The translations under genes and the position numbers were made by a program. Positions 1 through 9,666 of a stretch of 14,981 bases of DNA are shown one piece after another (within the stretch, counting starts at the first letter, position 1; each line of letters starts with the position of its first letter). The DNA is taken from the NCBI GenBank assembly GCA_015680635.1, contig JAABOA010000057.1:14879-29859 (forward strand), given 5' to 3'. The notes beneath the pieces are model-generated. The model was not told the origin of the DNA. It did not search any database and was given only the letters and a program-made list of their open reading frames with translations. The stretch comes from Lunasporangiospora selenospora (taxonomy: Eukaryota; Mortierellomycota; Mortierellomycetes; Mortierellales; Mortierellaceae).

Positions 1-899
1 CGAAGGGATATGAGATAAAGTTGTAAAAGAACCAGGATCCGGCCGTTCCGAGGAGGTACTTCCAATATTTGCGCAGGATCAAACCGTAGGGGACGTTCTT
101 CTTCATGGAATTCTTCTGGTAAATCTCCGAATTATCCATTTTGAAACGGAAGTACAAGACAGACAGAGGAGGAAGAACACCGAAAGCAAAACTGGCTCTC
201 CAAATGACTTCGTAACTGCAACCAGCAGCTGCGAGGATCAGAGGGATCATGGCTGAGAGAACGAAACCACAGTCGATGACAAAGTTGGTCACAAAGACGA
301 AAAGCATTCCACGACGGCCGGGCATCACCTCGTCAGCGGCCTCGGAGGCACTGGCAGAGGAACATGGGTATTCACCACCGACACCGACACCGAGAATGCC
401 ACGATAGACCGTTAGAGCCCAAAAGAGACCCTCAACAGAGCCATTTGCGCCATAAGATCCAGCGCACAAGGCTGCACCAAGGATGACGAGGAACGTAGTG
501 AGCATAAGACCCATCTTACGACCGACACGGTCGCAGACATAACCGAAGCCGATCTGACCGAGGATGCATCCGACAAAGAGCGAGTTTCCGATACGGGTAG
601 AGATTTCGGAGGTGAACTGGTCCCCATAGATCTTTGTGAAGCAGACATTAATCAAGGACAACACACCGATCTGGTAACCGTCAGACAACAGGGCAAAGCC
701 TAAATGATGGATCATGCACAGTCAGGGCAAGGTTGAGCAGTGAAGTATGAGCAACAGAAAGTTGTCGAAAGGAGGTGGTGTTTTGCAGTGGAAAAGAGAA
801 CTGGTCAATCATACCTGAAAAAATAACGGTAAAGATGGCCGAGAGACGGGAGCGATCGTTGCGAGTCGCATCTTGGGACTTTTCAGAAAGTTGTGTCAT
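1..899 (-). CDS. Git1-type MFS transporter, copy A (3' part outside window)
   Basis: This is the N-terminal half of a major facilitator transporter of the fungal Git1 type. Known members import glycerophosphodiesters or phosphate across the plasma membrane; the substrate here is not determined. Exon 1 is 815-899, starting at ATG 899, and exon 2 runs from 699 past the left edge, giving 261 codons in the window. Visible hallmarks are SDGYQ in the first membrane segment (residues 34-38), the MFS loop motif DRVGRK (85-90) and GVGGEYPC (134-141), which is typical of this family. A loop then leads to GTAGSWFFYNF, the start of the second half. Codons are strongly biased to C/G-ending forms, which suggests good expression. 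Exon 2 reads straight through both points where copy B has introns. No internal stop or frameshift is seen. The family call is from recalled motifs; the substrate is inference. Confidence 0.85.
700..814 (-). other. Intron 1 of transporter copy A
   Basis: This is a 115-bp GT-AG intron. The donor is CAG|GTATGATT and the acceptor is CATTTAG|GC. It splits a glycine codon (phase 1), joining TVIFS to GFALLSDG. Copy B has an intron at the same position and phase, so this one is ancestral to the array. Confidence 0.85.
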
Positions 900-1100
900 T
901 TTCCAAAGGACCTCAGGTCAAGGAAAGAATGATCAAAGGACTTTTGATAGAGGGGAAAGAGTCGAGTGGGTGAGAGGACTTGTCTGGCTGTCTTTGGAGG
1001 AGGGCAAGGTGACTGGCGGTTAGTGCACAGTGGAGTTGCTGGGGGAAGGCCGAGAGGGAGCAGAGAAGACAAAGAGGAAGTTGGCGAGGAGATGCTGCTC

Positions 1101-1110
1101 TATTTATGAG
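1101..1110 (-). promoter_or_regulatory. Possible TATA element of copy A
   Basis: The minus strand reads CTCATAAATA, about 200 bases upstream of the copy A start codon. It is an imperfect TATA box at a plausible distance for a fungal promoter. Nothing else in the flank identifies the transcription start. Confidence 0.3.
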
Positions 1111-1637
1111 CCAAAACAGAAGATACCCTCCTGTTGCTCCACAATGGTACAGAGCGGGGGGAAGTAAGAAGTACTTGGTTGCATGTGGTACGTCCACCAG
1201 CACTGGTGGGATCAAGCGAAGAACGGACTAGCTGACTTTGGTTTTAGGGTATACTGACTTTTTTTTTGCTCAGGAACCAGGCGGGATTAAACGGAGAGGA
1301 GCATGAAAAAGGTCTCGTTTCAACGACACCGTCAGCTTCCCCAGGTTCCCATCCACTCACTGGCGGCCACCACTCAATGTTCTTATCGGGCTGTTCCTTA
1401 CTGGCTTAGTGACAGGTGGCTGGGAACCTCTGTTTGTACAAACATGGGATCTCTCTTGCCAAGCAGCGAGAATGGGTGACTGGTTACTGGGCACAGGAAT
1501 TTCCCTTGCACAATGGTCGTGGGCGGACCCCTCCCTGCTTCCACTTTCCCTCCCGTCCAAGGTGTGAAAAGTCACTCGACCTAAAACGTAATGGACGTTC
1601 ATCAAAACATGCTCGCAGGACTTTAAACTACTGCTTT

Positions 1638-1679
1638 GTGCTCGGCTCCTCCTGCTTCGTGCTTGATTCCTCCTGCTTG
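1638..1679 (+). repeat. Imperfect 21-bp tandem repeat
   Basis: Two adjacent 21-base units, 1638-1658 and 1659-1679, share the core TCCTCCTGCTT and begin GTGCT. They differ at about five positions. This looks like an old local slippage duplication in non-coding DNA. Confidence 0.6.
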
Positions 1680-2319
1680 TACAAGGATGAGATCCCCTCG
1701 ATCAAGATTAGCAACAAACCCGTAGTCGGACCACTCTTCTCAGCTAGAGCGGCCCATCGCATCACGCACGGTGCTTCGAGCCTTCAATTGGCCCCCGCCT
1801 TGGAGCTGACAAAGTCACGGAGATGCATAGCCTATGGAGAAGCAAAGCGGAGCCAACTGTGGGGCTGAGAGGGGAGTAGGATCTCGGTTTGTGAGAACGT
1901 CAAGTTTGTCGCGCTCGCTCGACACCAATTGTCAGTCCAGCGTCGACCCTTTCCTTCCCCCGTTGGTTTTCCCAGGCCCAGGTTTCCTCCAGTCGAACCT
2001 CAAACGGCAAGAAACATAAAATTGAGAGCTCTAGTCGATTAAGCGCTCATCGCACAAGGAAAGGAAAGAGCGGAGTGCCTACTCTGTTCTCAATATCACA
2101 GGCCCCCTTCCCTGTAGAGCAAAAATCAAAATGGCGCTTACTCGTGCCCTTTTCATTCTCAGCCTCACGGCTGTACCAGGTAACGGTCCAAGATGCCAGC
2201 AGAGTCAAAAGCGGGGTGAGTATGCCAAACTGAGGCACGAGGGAGGCCTGCAAGCTTTATGTGGTAGGCACGGGTCACTGGGTACGATACTGAAGATATC
2301 CACGATGAGCAAAAAATAG

Positions 2320-3980
2320 ACTAGTTGTAAGGTCGACCAAACCATCGCAACATTCAACCTCGTTTCCACTCCATGTGCCCTTTGTCAGTATTGAGCTTCA
2401 ATAGAATCTTGTTCACCATTCAATGTTGCCGTCTCGCCAAGCTGTGTGACATCGTATCCGCGATCAATGAGGTACTTTCTGAATATCCCATCTTCTTGGC
2501 TCAGATCTTTCTTTGTATAATCCGGGATGGGAAACCATGTGAAAAGGGTTCCTGATGCAAGCATGCAGACTCACCCTTGTCCCAGAGCCCCGTCTCTATT
2601 ACCAAAGCCCTCTTTTGGAGGTTTGAAAGCGAATGTATCACATATGGCACCTATTTTCCCTACTGTTGATGACCATCAGAAGGTCATCCCACGGTTCGCC
2701 ACTGGAGATATCCCTGACGTGAAAGGGGACAGTATGTTGCCAGGATCGAGCCTGCTCAGCTTGTTGAGGCTGCAGGAGAGGATAACAAAAGGCGGAGGCA
2801 TCCCAGCAGGCACCTATGGGAAACACGTGCTGGGATAATCTCCAGAAATTAAATGAAACAAGCCAAGAGTCTTTTTTTTTACCGTTATAGTCCAAAGAAA
2901 AGGTGTCGACGACACCTCATGGCGGGTAAAAAGCACCCAAGAGACAGGGTCGTGAGGCGACCTGGATAATATTTGCATTGGCCCAATAACACCATGAAGA
3001 ATGGCACCAACAACAACGCCAAGCGGATAGATAATAAAGTGGTAGAGGAACCAAGGTCAAACCATCCCGAGAAGACAGCTCTATCATCTCTTCAAGATCA
3101 ACCTATAGGGAACACTCTTCCTCATAGCACTCCGCTCATGGTGCTCAGAGCTGGTCAGCTTCGTTCTGAAGTAGAGCAGCATCAACACTACAAGTCCGTT
3201 ACGTACAATGCAAATCGATGGAGCACGCGTTAGGCTTGTGTCTACGAGACCGGAGTCTTAAAGGCTCACTATCACACCCTAGAGATTACTCACAAGGAAG
3301 GACACCAATTGTAACCAGCAAGACTCAAGAACAAAGGAGTTAGAGTTACAAGACTCGTTCGTAAATCAATGGCCGCAGTTTTTATCAAGACCAGCTCATC
3401 AACATCTCATTACACAATTTGGATACGTTGGAGGCGAAGCAAGGGCATTCGCTTCCATGAACTACACCAAAGATTCCGCGAGACATGGCCATGGCCCAAA
3501 AGGGTCTCTCGAATGGTCTACGAGTACCATCGGCCTTACCCTGAGAATCCATTCAAAGATGGCCAAAAACAATACATTCGCCAGTCCAACATTCCTACCA
3601 GCAATGTCACAGAAATATTCGAATGAGATCTTGGTGTAATAGTAAAGATGGTATGGTAAAGAAACCAAGTATCCAATGATTCTAGATATCCTTCAATCCA
3701 TTCACAGGGGGTCAACACCGCTCTTTTCTCTCCCTCACCCTCCCCCCCCCCTCCGACCTGAAGGGAACACGAAAGACTGAGCCTTAATGCGGTTATTTCT
3801 GTCCGGGCATGATCCCAAAAATGGCTGTGTGAATGTGTTACCGTAGAGCGTAGGAGGTAAACGTTCACGAGTAATAATGCCAGTCTGGTAGCTTTTGGGT
3901 TGTAGAAGGAATACAGGGTAGTGTAAATGGGGGTTCAAGAGAAAAAGGGGTCTAGGTCATCTTCTAGTCAATAATATGCT
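2320..3980 (-). pseudogene. Decayed Git1-type transporter copy
   Basis: This stretch aligns collinearly with copy B by eye but has no intact reading frame. Bases 2320-3190 match copy B exon 4 and its 3' flank: both share TTCAATGTTGCCGTCTCGCC, and 2641-2697 matches the segment of B encoding AIRGTAYGWSAAIGKVGAICG, here frameshifted. Bases about 3370-3640 match B exon 3, the GGEYPC segment aligning near 3440-3455. Bases about 3640-3800 sit in the place of B intron 2, and about 3800-3915 match B exon 2 with internal deletions. Exon 1 cannot be recognised. Retained intron space shows that it arose by DNA duplication and not by reverse transcription. Outer limits are approximate. Confidence 0.85.
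3742..3751 (+). repeat. C10 homopolymer in the pseudogene intron relic
   Basis: A run of ten C lies in a pyrimidine-rich stretch (about 3721-3760). The corresponding intron 2 of copy B carries a CT-rich tract on the same strand, without a long C run, so the C tract probably expanded during decay. Confidence 0.8.
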
Positions 3981-4376
3981 TAACGCTCTCAACGGAAGGA
4001 TTTCAATCCAAAGTTCCAGTAAGTTTAGCTAGGCTAAACGTGACGCTGGATTTGATCACTCAATTAAAGAGCGTTTGGGACAAACCAGTGAAGCGGGAGC
4101 TGGATACGACTACACTCACAGTGGGCATCGGTAATATAGTTCTCCTAATCCTCGGGATTGATGGATTTAACCCAACAACCACCACTTTAAAGTAGTTGCT
4201 GGTCTCCTTTAAGATCAAAGGGGAAGCTAGCCTAGATGATCGCCTATTGGCTCATCATGAGAGACGCAAGCGGAATGGGTATATTAATCTGGAGTGCGGG
4301 TAGGTGCAGTCCGAATAAGGTCCGATGCGACAGGTATCGACAATCAGTAAAACTTGTCAAGGTTGGCCAAATCATC
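3981..4376. other. Intergenic region between pseudogene and copy B
   Basis: This is about 400 bases with no gene. It should contain the 3' untranslated region of copy B (4376 and below) and whatever remains of the pseudogene's 5' end. A 10-bp perfect palindrome, ACTTTAAAGT, lies at 4184-4193. No canonical AATAAA was seen close to the copy B stop on the minus strand. Confidence 0.5.
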
Positions 4377-6311
4377 CTAGAAACCAGCCTCCTTTTGCTC
4401 CAATGTTCCAGTGGCTTGCTTTTGAGCTTCAATAGGTTCCTGTTCATCATTCAATGTTGCCGTCTCGCCAAGTTGTGTGACATCGTATCCGTTTTCAATG
4501 AGATACTGTCTGAATGCCTCATCTTCCTGGCCCAGTTCTTGCTTTGTATAATCCGGGACGAGAAACCATGAGAAAATGGCCCCTAAGATTGCAACCGCTG
4601 ATGCAAGTATAAAAACTCGTCCTTGTCCCAGAGCCATGTCTCCACGTCCAAAACTCTCAATTGCGGGTTTGAAGGCATATGTACCACATATGGCGCCAAC
4701 CTTTCCTATTGCTGCTGACCACCCATAGGCCGTCCCACGGATAGCCGTTGGGTAAGCTTCTGCTGCAACAAGGATCACCATGTCGCCAGGGAATTCGCCC
4801 AACATACTGAAAATACCATAAAGGACAACAAATAGCGGGAAGACCCCCAGTAGATTCTTATAGAATATACCCAAGAAGATTCCTACTATACCCTGAACCA
4901 AGAAACCAAGAGTAATGGTGTTTTTTCGACCAATATAGTCCGAAGAAAAGGCACCACCGATGCTTCCTGGCAAGTAAAAGACGCTCAAGAGACAAGACCA
5001 TGAGGCGATCTGAACGATACTTGCATTTGATCCGATAGCAGTATCCAGAATAACGCCAGTAAATATGCCGAATGGATAGACAATAAAATCATAAATGAAC
5101 CAAGATCCTGCAGTTCCAAGAAGATGTCTCCAGTATCTCTTCAAGACCAGTCTATATGGAACATTCCTTTTGATAGCGTTCCGCTGAAAGTGTTCAGAAT
5201 TAACCAGCCTCAATCTGAAGTAGAGCGCTGTCAATGCTAGAAATTTTGTTCAAAACATACAAATGAAGCACACATTAGACACTGTTTTGTTTGCGGGGCT
5301 TTTGTTGTAAAGTTGATATGTTGTCCTGCGGTTTACTCCACTTACGAGGTAAAACGCCAATTGCAAAGCTTGCCCGCCATATTGCCTCGTAGCCGCAACC
5401 AGCAAGGCCTAAGAGCAAAGGAACCAGTGACGCGAACACAATTCCTATATCAATGACTACGTTCGTCACTAAGACGACAAGCGTCCCTCGTCGACCCTCC
5501 ATAACATCGTCCGCTGACTCGGAGGCACTGGCGGAAGAGCAGGGGTATTCGCCTCCTATACCAACGCCAAGGATTCCACGAGAGATTGTCAAGGCCCAAA
5601 AGAGTCCTTCGACTGACCCATGGGCACCATAGGCTCCTGAACAAAGAGCCGCCCCAAGGACGACCAGGAAAGTTGTACTCATCATCCCGAACTTCCTGCC
5701 AACTCTATCACAAACAACCCCAAATGAGACCTTGGGAAAACAATTACGCCAGTTCGAGTAAGTAGTTTGAATATCAAGATTACCATAGCTCCCTCTGACC
5801 CAAAAGGCTTAATAGCTCTATCCTCTCTCCTCTTTCCTCTGTTTCTCTCACTTTTCTCTGAAGAAAAAATAAAAGCCTGGTCTCATGTTGTATTACCTGT
5901 CCAAGCACGAGTCCAAAAAGAAGAGCGTTGCTGACACGAGCAGCTACTTCTGTCGTGAATGTATCACCATAAAGTCTGGTGAAACATACGTTCGCGACTG
6001 AAATGACTCCAAGCTGGTAGCCATCAGACATTAAAGCGAGCCCTAAGTAGCAGGAAAAGGGAAGTCAGTCAAAGAGCTGTCTTCTAGTCAGCTGAATTCT
6101 CCACACATAGAGGAGCTGTTTTCATGTCGCCCTATCCCCCATCCACCACCACCACCATCACTGCACTCGGTCAACCATTACCTGAAAAAACGACCGCGTA
6201 CAAAGACGACGATTTCCTTTGCATTGTTCGAGCGAGTTCTGCCTCATCTTTTTGTCCAACTGATAATCCTTCCAGCACTTCCGATGATAAATGGTCGTGG
6301 TTTTCTGTCAT
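4377..6311 (-). CDS. Git1-type MFS transporter, copy B (complete, four exons)
   Basis: A complete transporter gene, related to plasma-membrane importers of glycerophosphodiesters or phosphate. Exons are 6182-6311, 5897-6042, 5346-5730 and 4377-5236; joined they give 506 codons plus stop with all phases consistent. ATG 6311 is the first ATG after the TATA box at 6411-6420. The protein has a hydrophilic N terminus of about 35 residues, SDGYQ in the first membrane segment, DRVGRK at 100-105, GIGGEYPC at 149-156, a central loop, WFIYDF near 266-271, a second loop motif DYIGRK (320-325), and PTAIRG (383-388) before a WSAAIGKVGA helix; the last three belong to the second six-helix half. The C-terminal tail of about 50 residues is rich in E and Q. 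Codon use is more relaxed than in copy A, suggesting weaker or conditional expression. The transporter family is well supported; the substrate is inferred. Confidence 0.9.
5237..5345 (-). other. Intron 3 of transporter copy B (absent from copy A)
   Basis: This 109-bp phase-1 intron has donor CCTC|GTAAGT, close to consensus, and acceptor TTTCTAG|CA. It joins FAIGVLP to PLTALYF; copy A reads FAFGVLPPLSVLYF without a break. Confidence 0.85.
5731..5896 (-). other. Intron 2 of transporter copy B (absent from copy A)
   Basis: This 166-bp phase-0 intron has donor GGACAG|GTAATA and acceptor TTCCCAAG|GTC. It joins VLGQ to VSFGVVCDRVGRK, matching the uninterrupted ILGQIGFGYVCDRVGRK of copy A. The pseudogene keeps sequence in the same position. 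Confidence 0.85.
6043..6181 (-). other. Intron 1 of transporter copy B
   Basis: This 139-bp intron has donor TTTTTTCAG|GTAATG and acceptor CTACTTAG|GG. It splits a glycine codon (phase 1) at the same point as the single intron of copy A. Confidence 0.85.
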
Positions 6312-6410
6312 GATTTTTGGGAGAAGAGCAAAAGGTGAAATAAGGAGGCAAGGATGCAAGGAGAAAAATGATAAGGAGAGGTTAAAAAGGGCAAAAATAA
6401 CTCTTGCCTA

Positions 6411-6420
6411 CCTTTTTATA
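6411..6420 (-). promoter_or_regulatory. TATA box of copy B
   Basis: The minus strand reads TATAAAAAGG, 100 bases upstream of ATG 6311. It is a near-perfect TATA element and predicts a leader of about 70 bases with no earlier ATG, which supports the chosen start. Confidence 0.7.
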
Positions 6421-7749
6421 CCAGGGCCATCCGATTAGGGAGCACTGCCCTTTTCTTCCTCCCTTCCCTCCTTTTAGTGCTAACAGGCAGGGTAGTAACG
6501 GCTTCTTGATCACGGATATACGGCAGTCACCGCCGATTATTTTCTTCCTCTTCCTTTGCTTGATCCTGAAATCACAAGCCGTTTAACTACATCGCGGAGG
6601 GCTTAATTCTCGCGGATGTACTCAATGTTAGTCTCAGGTGTCAATATCACTGTGGCCATTTGTATTGCAACAATTGTGTCTTGGGGACTGACTGACTGAT
6701 ACAAAGAGATTACTGTAGAGTTCAGGCATTCTTGAGAATTCAAAAATTGAACCCCCTCCCCCCTCAACCACTTTCATGTTTTTCAACACTGCTTGAATAT
6801 CAGGCTTAAATGCTGGGGGCCCTGGGTCTCAGTATTCTGGGTACTCTGGTAATTTATCACACCTTTTATTTTCTTCATGATTATCAGACCCAAACATCCC
6901 TCTGTCTGTCAAAACTAGGAGCGTCACTGGAATGGGGGCTTTTGGTATCAAGGGGCTTAATATTCAGCAGGTTAGGATTGAAATGTTAGGAGGAATCAAC
7001 ATTTAATAGCCCTCTGCTGAAGAGGTCAACCTTGTTATTTTAGACGTTCTACTTTTCACCATCCCGTCAATAATCTCAGTCTGAAAAAAAAACCCCTCAG
7101 TCCGTCCAGGGCAAAGGCCCTATGTAGCGTCAATATCCGCACGTTGAAGCAAGAGACAAATATCACCCTACCGAGAGAGAGACATGGAAGTGTTCCCAGT
7201 TTTCTCGTCAGCCAGCGATCTCGTCACGTGTAAATTCCTTGAACCCTTGGCGCCCAAGCTGCAAGCTTACATGGCCACATCAGAACACTCCGAGCAACTG
7301 TGACGGTAATGCTAGTATTTTCTGTTTGTATAGTCTAGCAGATTGTTTGTTGCTGCAACTCTGGCCATTGCTCTCGAGAAAATAGTTTCGTGCGTCTTGC
7401 ACAGCTCTTTTGTCTGATAGCTTTGTTGGTCCTTCGAGCTTGGCTTAACGTATCCAGCCCCTTATGAATCACTTTCTCATCTTTTGGCTTTTCTTCTCTC
7501 CGAAAGGCCAATGTCAAAAAAATGCTCAGTTGAGACTGGACATTGTATAGATCCACTTTAGTGATGCAATATTTTGTGTCATATTGATATGAGTTGTATG
7601 CGTGGACACTTCTCTTTCTGCCAGGACAAGGGGCAGAGAAGGAGGCATGCGAGGATATTTTGGGTGGCCAGAAGTGTGCAGAGACCATTTTTCACAAAGC
7701 ACGAGTCACCAGTTTGGGAAAGCCTTTTCGTTGTTATCCTTTAATTTTC

Positions 7750-7773
7750 AAAGAGCGCTCTTTCATATGAAAG
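7750..7773. repeat. Two overlapping perfect 14-bp palindromes
   Basis: AAAGAGCGCTCTTT (7750-7763) and CTTTCATATGAAAG (7760-7773) are each perfect palindromes and share the four bases CTTT. The second is centred on an NdeI-like CATATG and the first on GCGC. Either could bind a dimeric regulator, or the pair could be chance. Confidence 0.75.
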
Positions 7774-8631
7774 TTGGGATTCGAATAGAGGAGTCGCTCT
7801 GTTCAATCATTTAGAAGGATTGCGCGAACTCGACTCAATCAACGGTCAACGAGGAAAGAGAGCAGAATAGAGAGAGGGTCATTGTGGTGTAACAAACTTT
7901 CTTTTTTGGGCCGAAGTTAGGCCCACGCAAAAAGCAGGCCGAGCTATTTCCCTTCGGTATTACAACACTTCCATCCCACCACCTTTTTTTGGGCCTCATC
8001 TTGAATCTTTCGGCTACTAAAACCGCGGGAAATCTCTTGGTGCTTCGCTAGGTCCCCCTGTCCATCCGAGAGATCTGTCAGCTCGTGGCAATGAACATGC
8101 AGATAGATGGTGTGCATTTCATAGGCTGACATGATATGACAGACCCAACTGTTCACTGCTTTATTTCTTTACATGAGGCAAACCTGAAAGAACAAAACGA
8201 ATGCGAGTTATTGAGTAGATCCCTCCGGCATTGCTTTTTCCCCAGGAAAGAGAGACTGCATGCATGAACAGGTTTAGATTTGACATCATGGTCTGCCTGC
8301 CATGGCGAATATAGCAGAGCACAGATGGTTAACTCTCTGAAGCTACATTTGTAGATAAGGTGGGAAAAGAATTATACCTCCTCTCCTCCCTCATATTCCT
8401 GCTACAGTCTATCTGCGCGTGCTTGATGTCACCCCTTCACTTGCTAAATAGGTACAGTACAATGGAGAAACTATCATTAAGTCTCATAGACAAGAGGAGT
8501 ATGTGGGTGAGTCTCTGTAAATACTGTAGTGTGCATGTCTTGATGCAATTGTCTGGATATATTTTCTTTGCTATCACTGCGGACAAGGTACATTGACTTC
8601 TCGCTTCAGATAAAGACGATTGGGTTTCGAG

Positions 8632-8642
8632 CCCCCCCCCCC
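8632..8642 (+). repeat. C11 homopolymer
   Basis: This is a run of eleven C in non-coding DNA, read as glycine codons in a spurious minus-strand frame. Length may be affected by sequencing slippage. Confidence 0.85.
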
Positions 8643-8717
8643 TTCAGTTGGGTGACGGAACAACTACAACACCTGTAGTGATGACTTGAAGAGTCTACTT
8701 TCATATGGCAATCTCCT

Positions 8718-8728
8718 CCCCCCCCCCC
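8718..8728 (+). repeat. Second C11 homopolymer
   Basis: A second run of eleven C lies 75 bases after the first. It is preceded by CTCCT and followed by ATCTTC. No larger repeat unit joins the two runs. Confidence 0.85.
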
Positions 8729-9614
8729 ATCTTCATTTACAGGTGCTTCTGCTGTGTCATTGAATGTATGGCTGAACAGGCAGAATGTGAGGGTGTGTGT
8801 GTTGTCCCCGGGGTGCCTCCGCACAGGTATACTATTCCCTCAACAGCCGATCATTTAGAGAGCAGCGCTCGACCGAAATGAACCATCCGAAGAAGAGTCT
8901 GTGGGGAGAAACTCAAAAGCAATCATGTTGAAGAACAAAGCAAGCAGACGTGAGGAACTTTTGTAGGCGATATGGATCCCCAAATTTAAGGATTGCACTG
9001 TTGCAGAAAGCGTCAAGAGCATAAAGTAACACGCTCACTTTCCCCTCCTCTCTTTCTCACTCGACCACTTGCTCTTTTTTCTGCGATTTCCTGATGGACC
9101 TAATTCTAAAAGAGCGCAACGGACGTGTACTCTGTGTATTGCTATTATTGTTCTCACAGGGACTTGACCCACTTGGATCTGAGTCACTGTCCTCAGACAG
9201 GTGAATAGTGTCAATCAGTCTTGTTTGTACTCTCACCACAGTCTTGCGCCCTAACCTTTCTGATTGAAGAGGAGACAAGTGGAAAAGGTAGGACAAAGGG
9301 TGTTTGAGAGATGTTCGTGGCGGATGCATGAAGGCGTAGACGTCTTGGGGCCCACGACTACAGAACAAGCAGTCATTGTGGATGGTCGTAGGCGAGTCAG
9401 CCAAGGCCATGGTCCATGCATTGCAGGGCGTTTGCTCACTTGCATCTGGCAGTTGATGTCTCTTGGGGTAGCCCTGGTCTTTTCATGTGTCTGCGTCTGT
9501 GCCCGGTGCATCTTAACCATGCGAACAGCGGAGTGAAAGTCAAGCCCACAACGAATTGCTGTTGCCCGTGGGTTTCTCACTCTATCTAAGTGTGTTATCT
9601 CTGCTGTTGAGAGA

Positions 9615-9621
9615 TATAAAA
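9615..9621 (+). promoter_or_regulatory. TATA box of the MIT-type gene
   Basis: TATAAAA in GAGATATAAAACACC lies 668 bases upstream of the chosen ATG. The sequence after it is CT-rich and free of ATG until 10052, as expected for a long fungal leader. An inverted pair of CACGTT sites follows at 9638-9666. Confidence 0.55.
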
Positions 9622-9637
9622 CACCGCCCAGTCCGCA

Positions 9638-9666
9638 CCACGTTGCGCCTTCGGAAACCAACGTGG
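9638..9666. promoter_or_regulatory. Inverted CCACGTT/AACGTGG pair
   Basis: CCACGTT (9638-9644) and AACGTGG (9660-9666) are perfect 7-bp inverted copies separated by 15 bases, just after the TATA box. CACGTT-type hexamers are bound by some fungal bHLH factors such as the phosphate regulator Pho4. A role here is inference; the pair could also form a hairpin in the leader. Confidence 0.3.

Larger units (their letters stand above)
900..2319. other. Intergenic region between copy A and the pseudogene
   Basis: No gene could be supported here. The part next to copy A (900 to about 1250) should hold its promoter and leader. Further out there is an imperfect 21-bp tandem repeat (1638-1679) and a dispersed pair of similar 22-bp segments beginning TTGTACAA (1434 and 1677). 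Several open frames exist on both strands, but none has recognisable domains or clear exon-intron structure. Confidence 0.5.
6430..9600. other. Long gene-poor region
   Basis: About 3.2 kb between the divergent transporter copy B and the MIT-type gene. I found no open frame with recognisable domains, no exon chain, no tRNA-like T-arm and no transposon termini. It contains overlapping palindromes (7750-7773), a CACGTG at about 7225 and two C11 runs near 8640 and 8720. Part of it must serve as promoter sequence for the two flanking genes. An unrecognised spliced gene or non-coding RNA cannot be excluded. Confidence 0.5.

Noticed and set aside
412-648. 78-codon minus-strand frame
   Set aside because: It lies inside copy A exon 2 in the wrong frame; the true frame carries all the transporter motifs.
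2373-2555. Plus-strand open frame resembling another at 4236-4571 (both with IQCCRLAKLCDIVS)
   Set aside because: They resemble each other only because each lies antisense to the same part of a transporter copy: the pseudogene and copy B exon 4. They are shadows, not a gene pair.
6171-6359. Upstream start for copy B at 6359
   Set aside because: The codon at 6359 is TTG, not ATG. In a eukaryotic gene the ATG at 6311 is the first real start after the TATA box.
7335-7688. 117-codon minus-strand frame in the gene-poor region
   Set aside because: No recognisable domain, no splice partners and an unremarkable composition; a decayed coding relic is possible but cannot be supported.
8606-8824. Gly-rich minus-strand frame
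   Set aside because: Its glycines come from a C11 homopolymer, its first codon is GTG, and no domain is visible.
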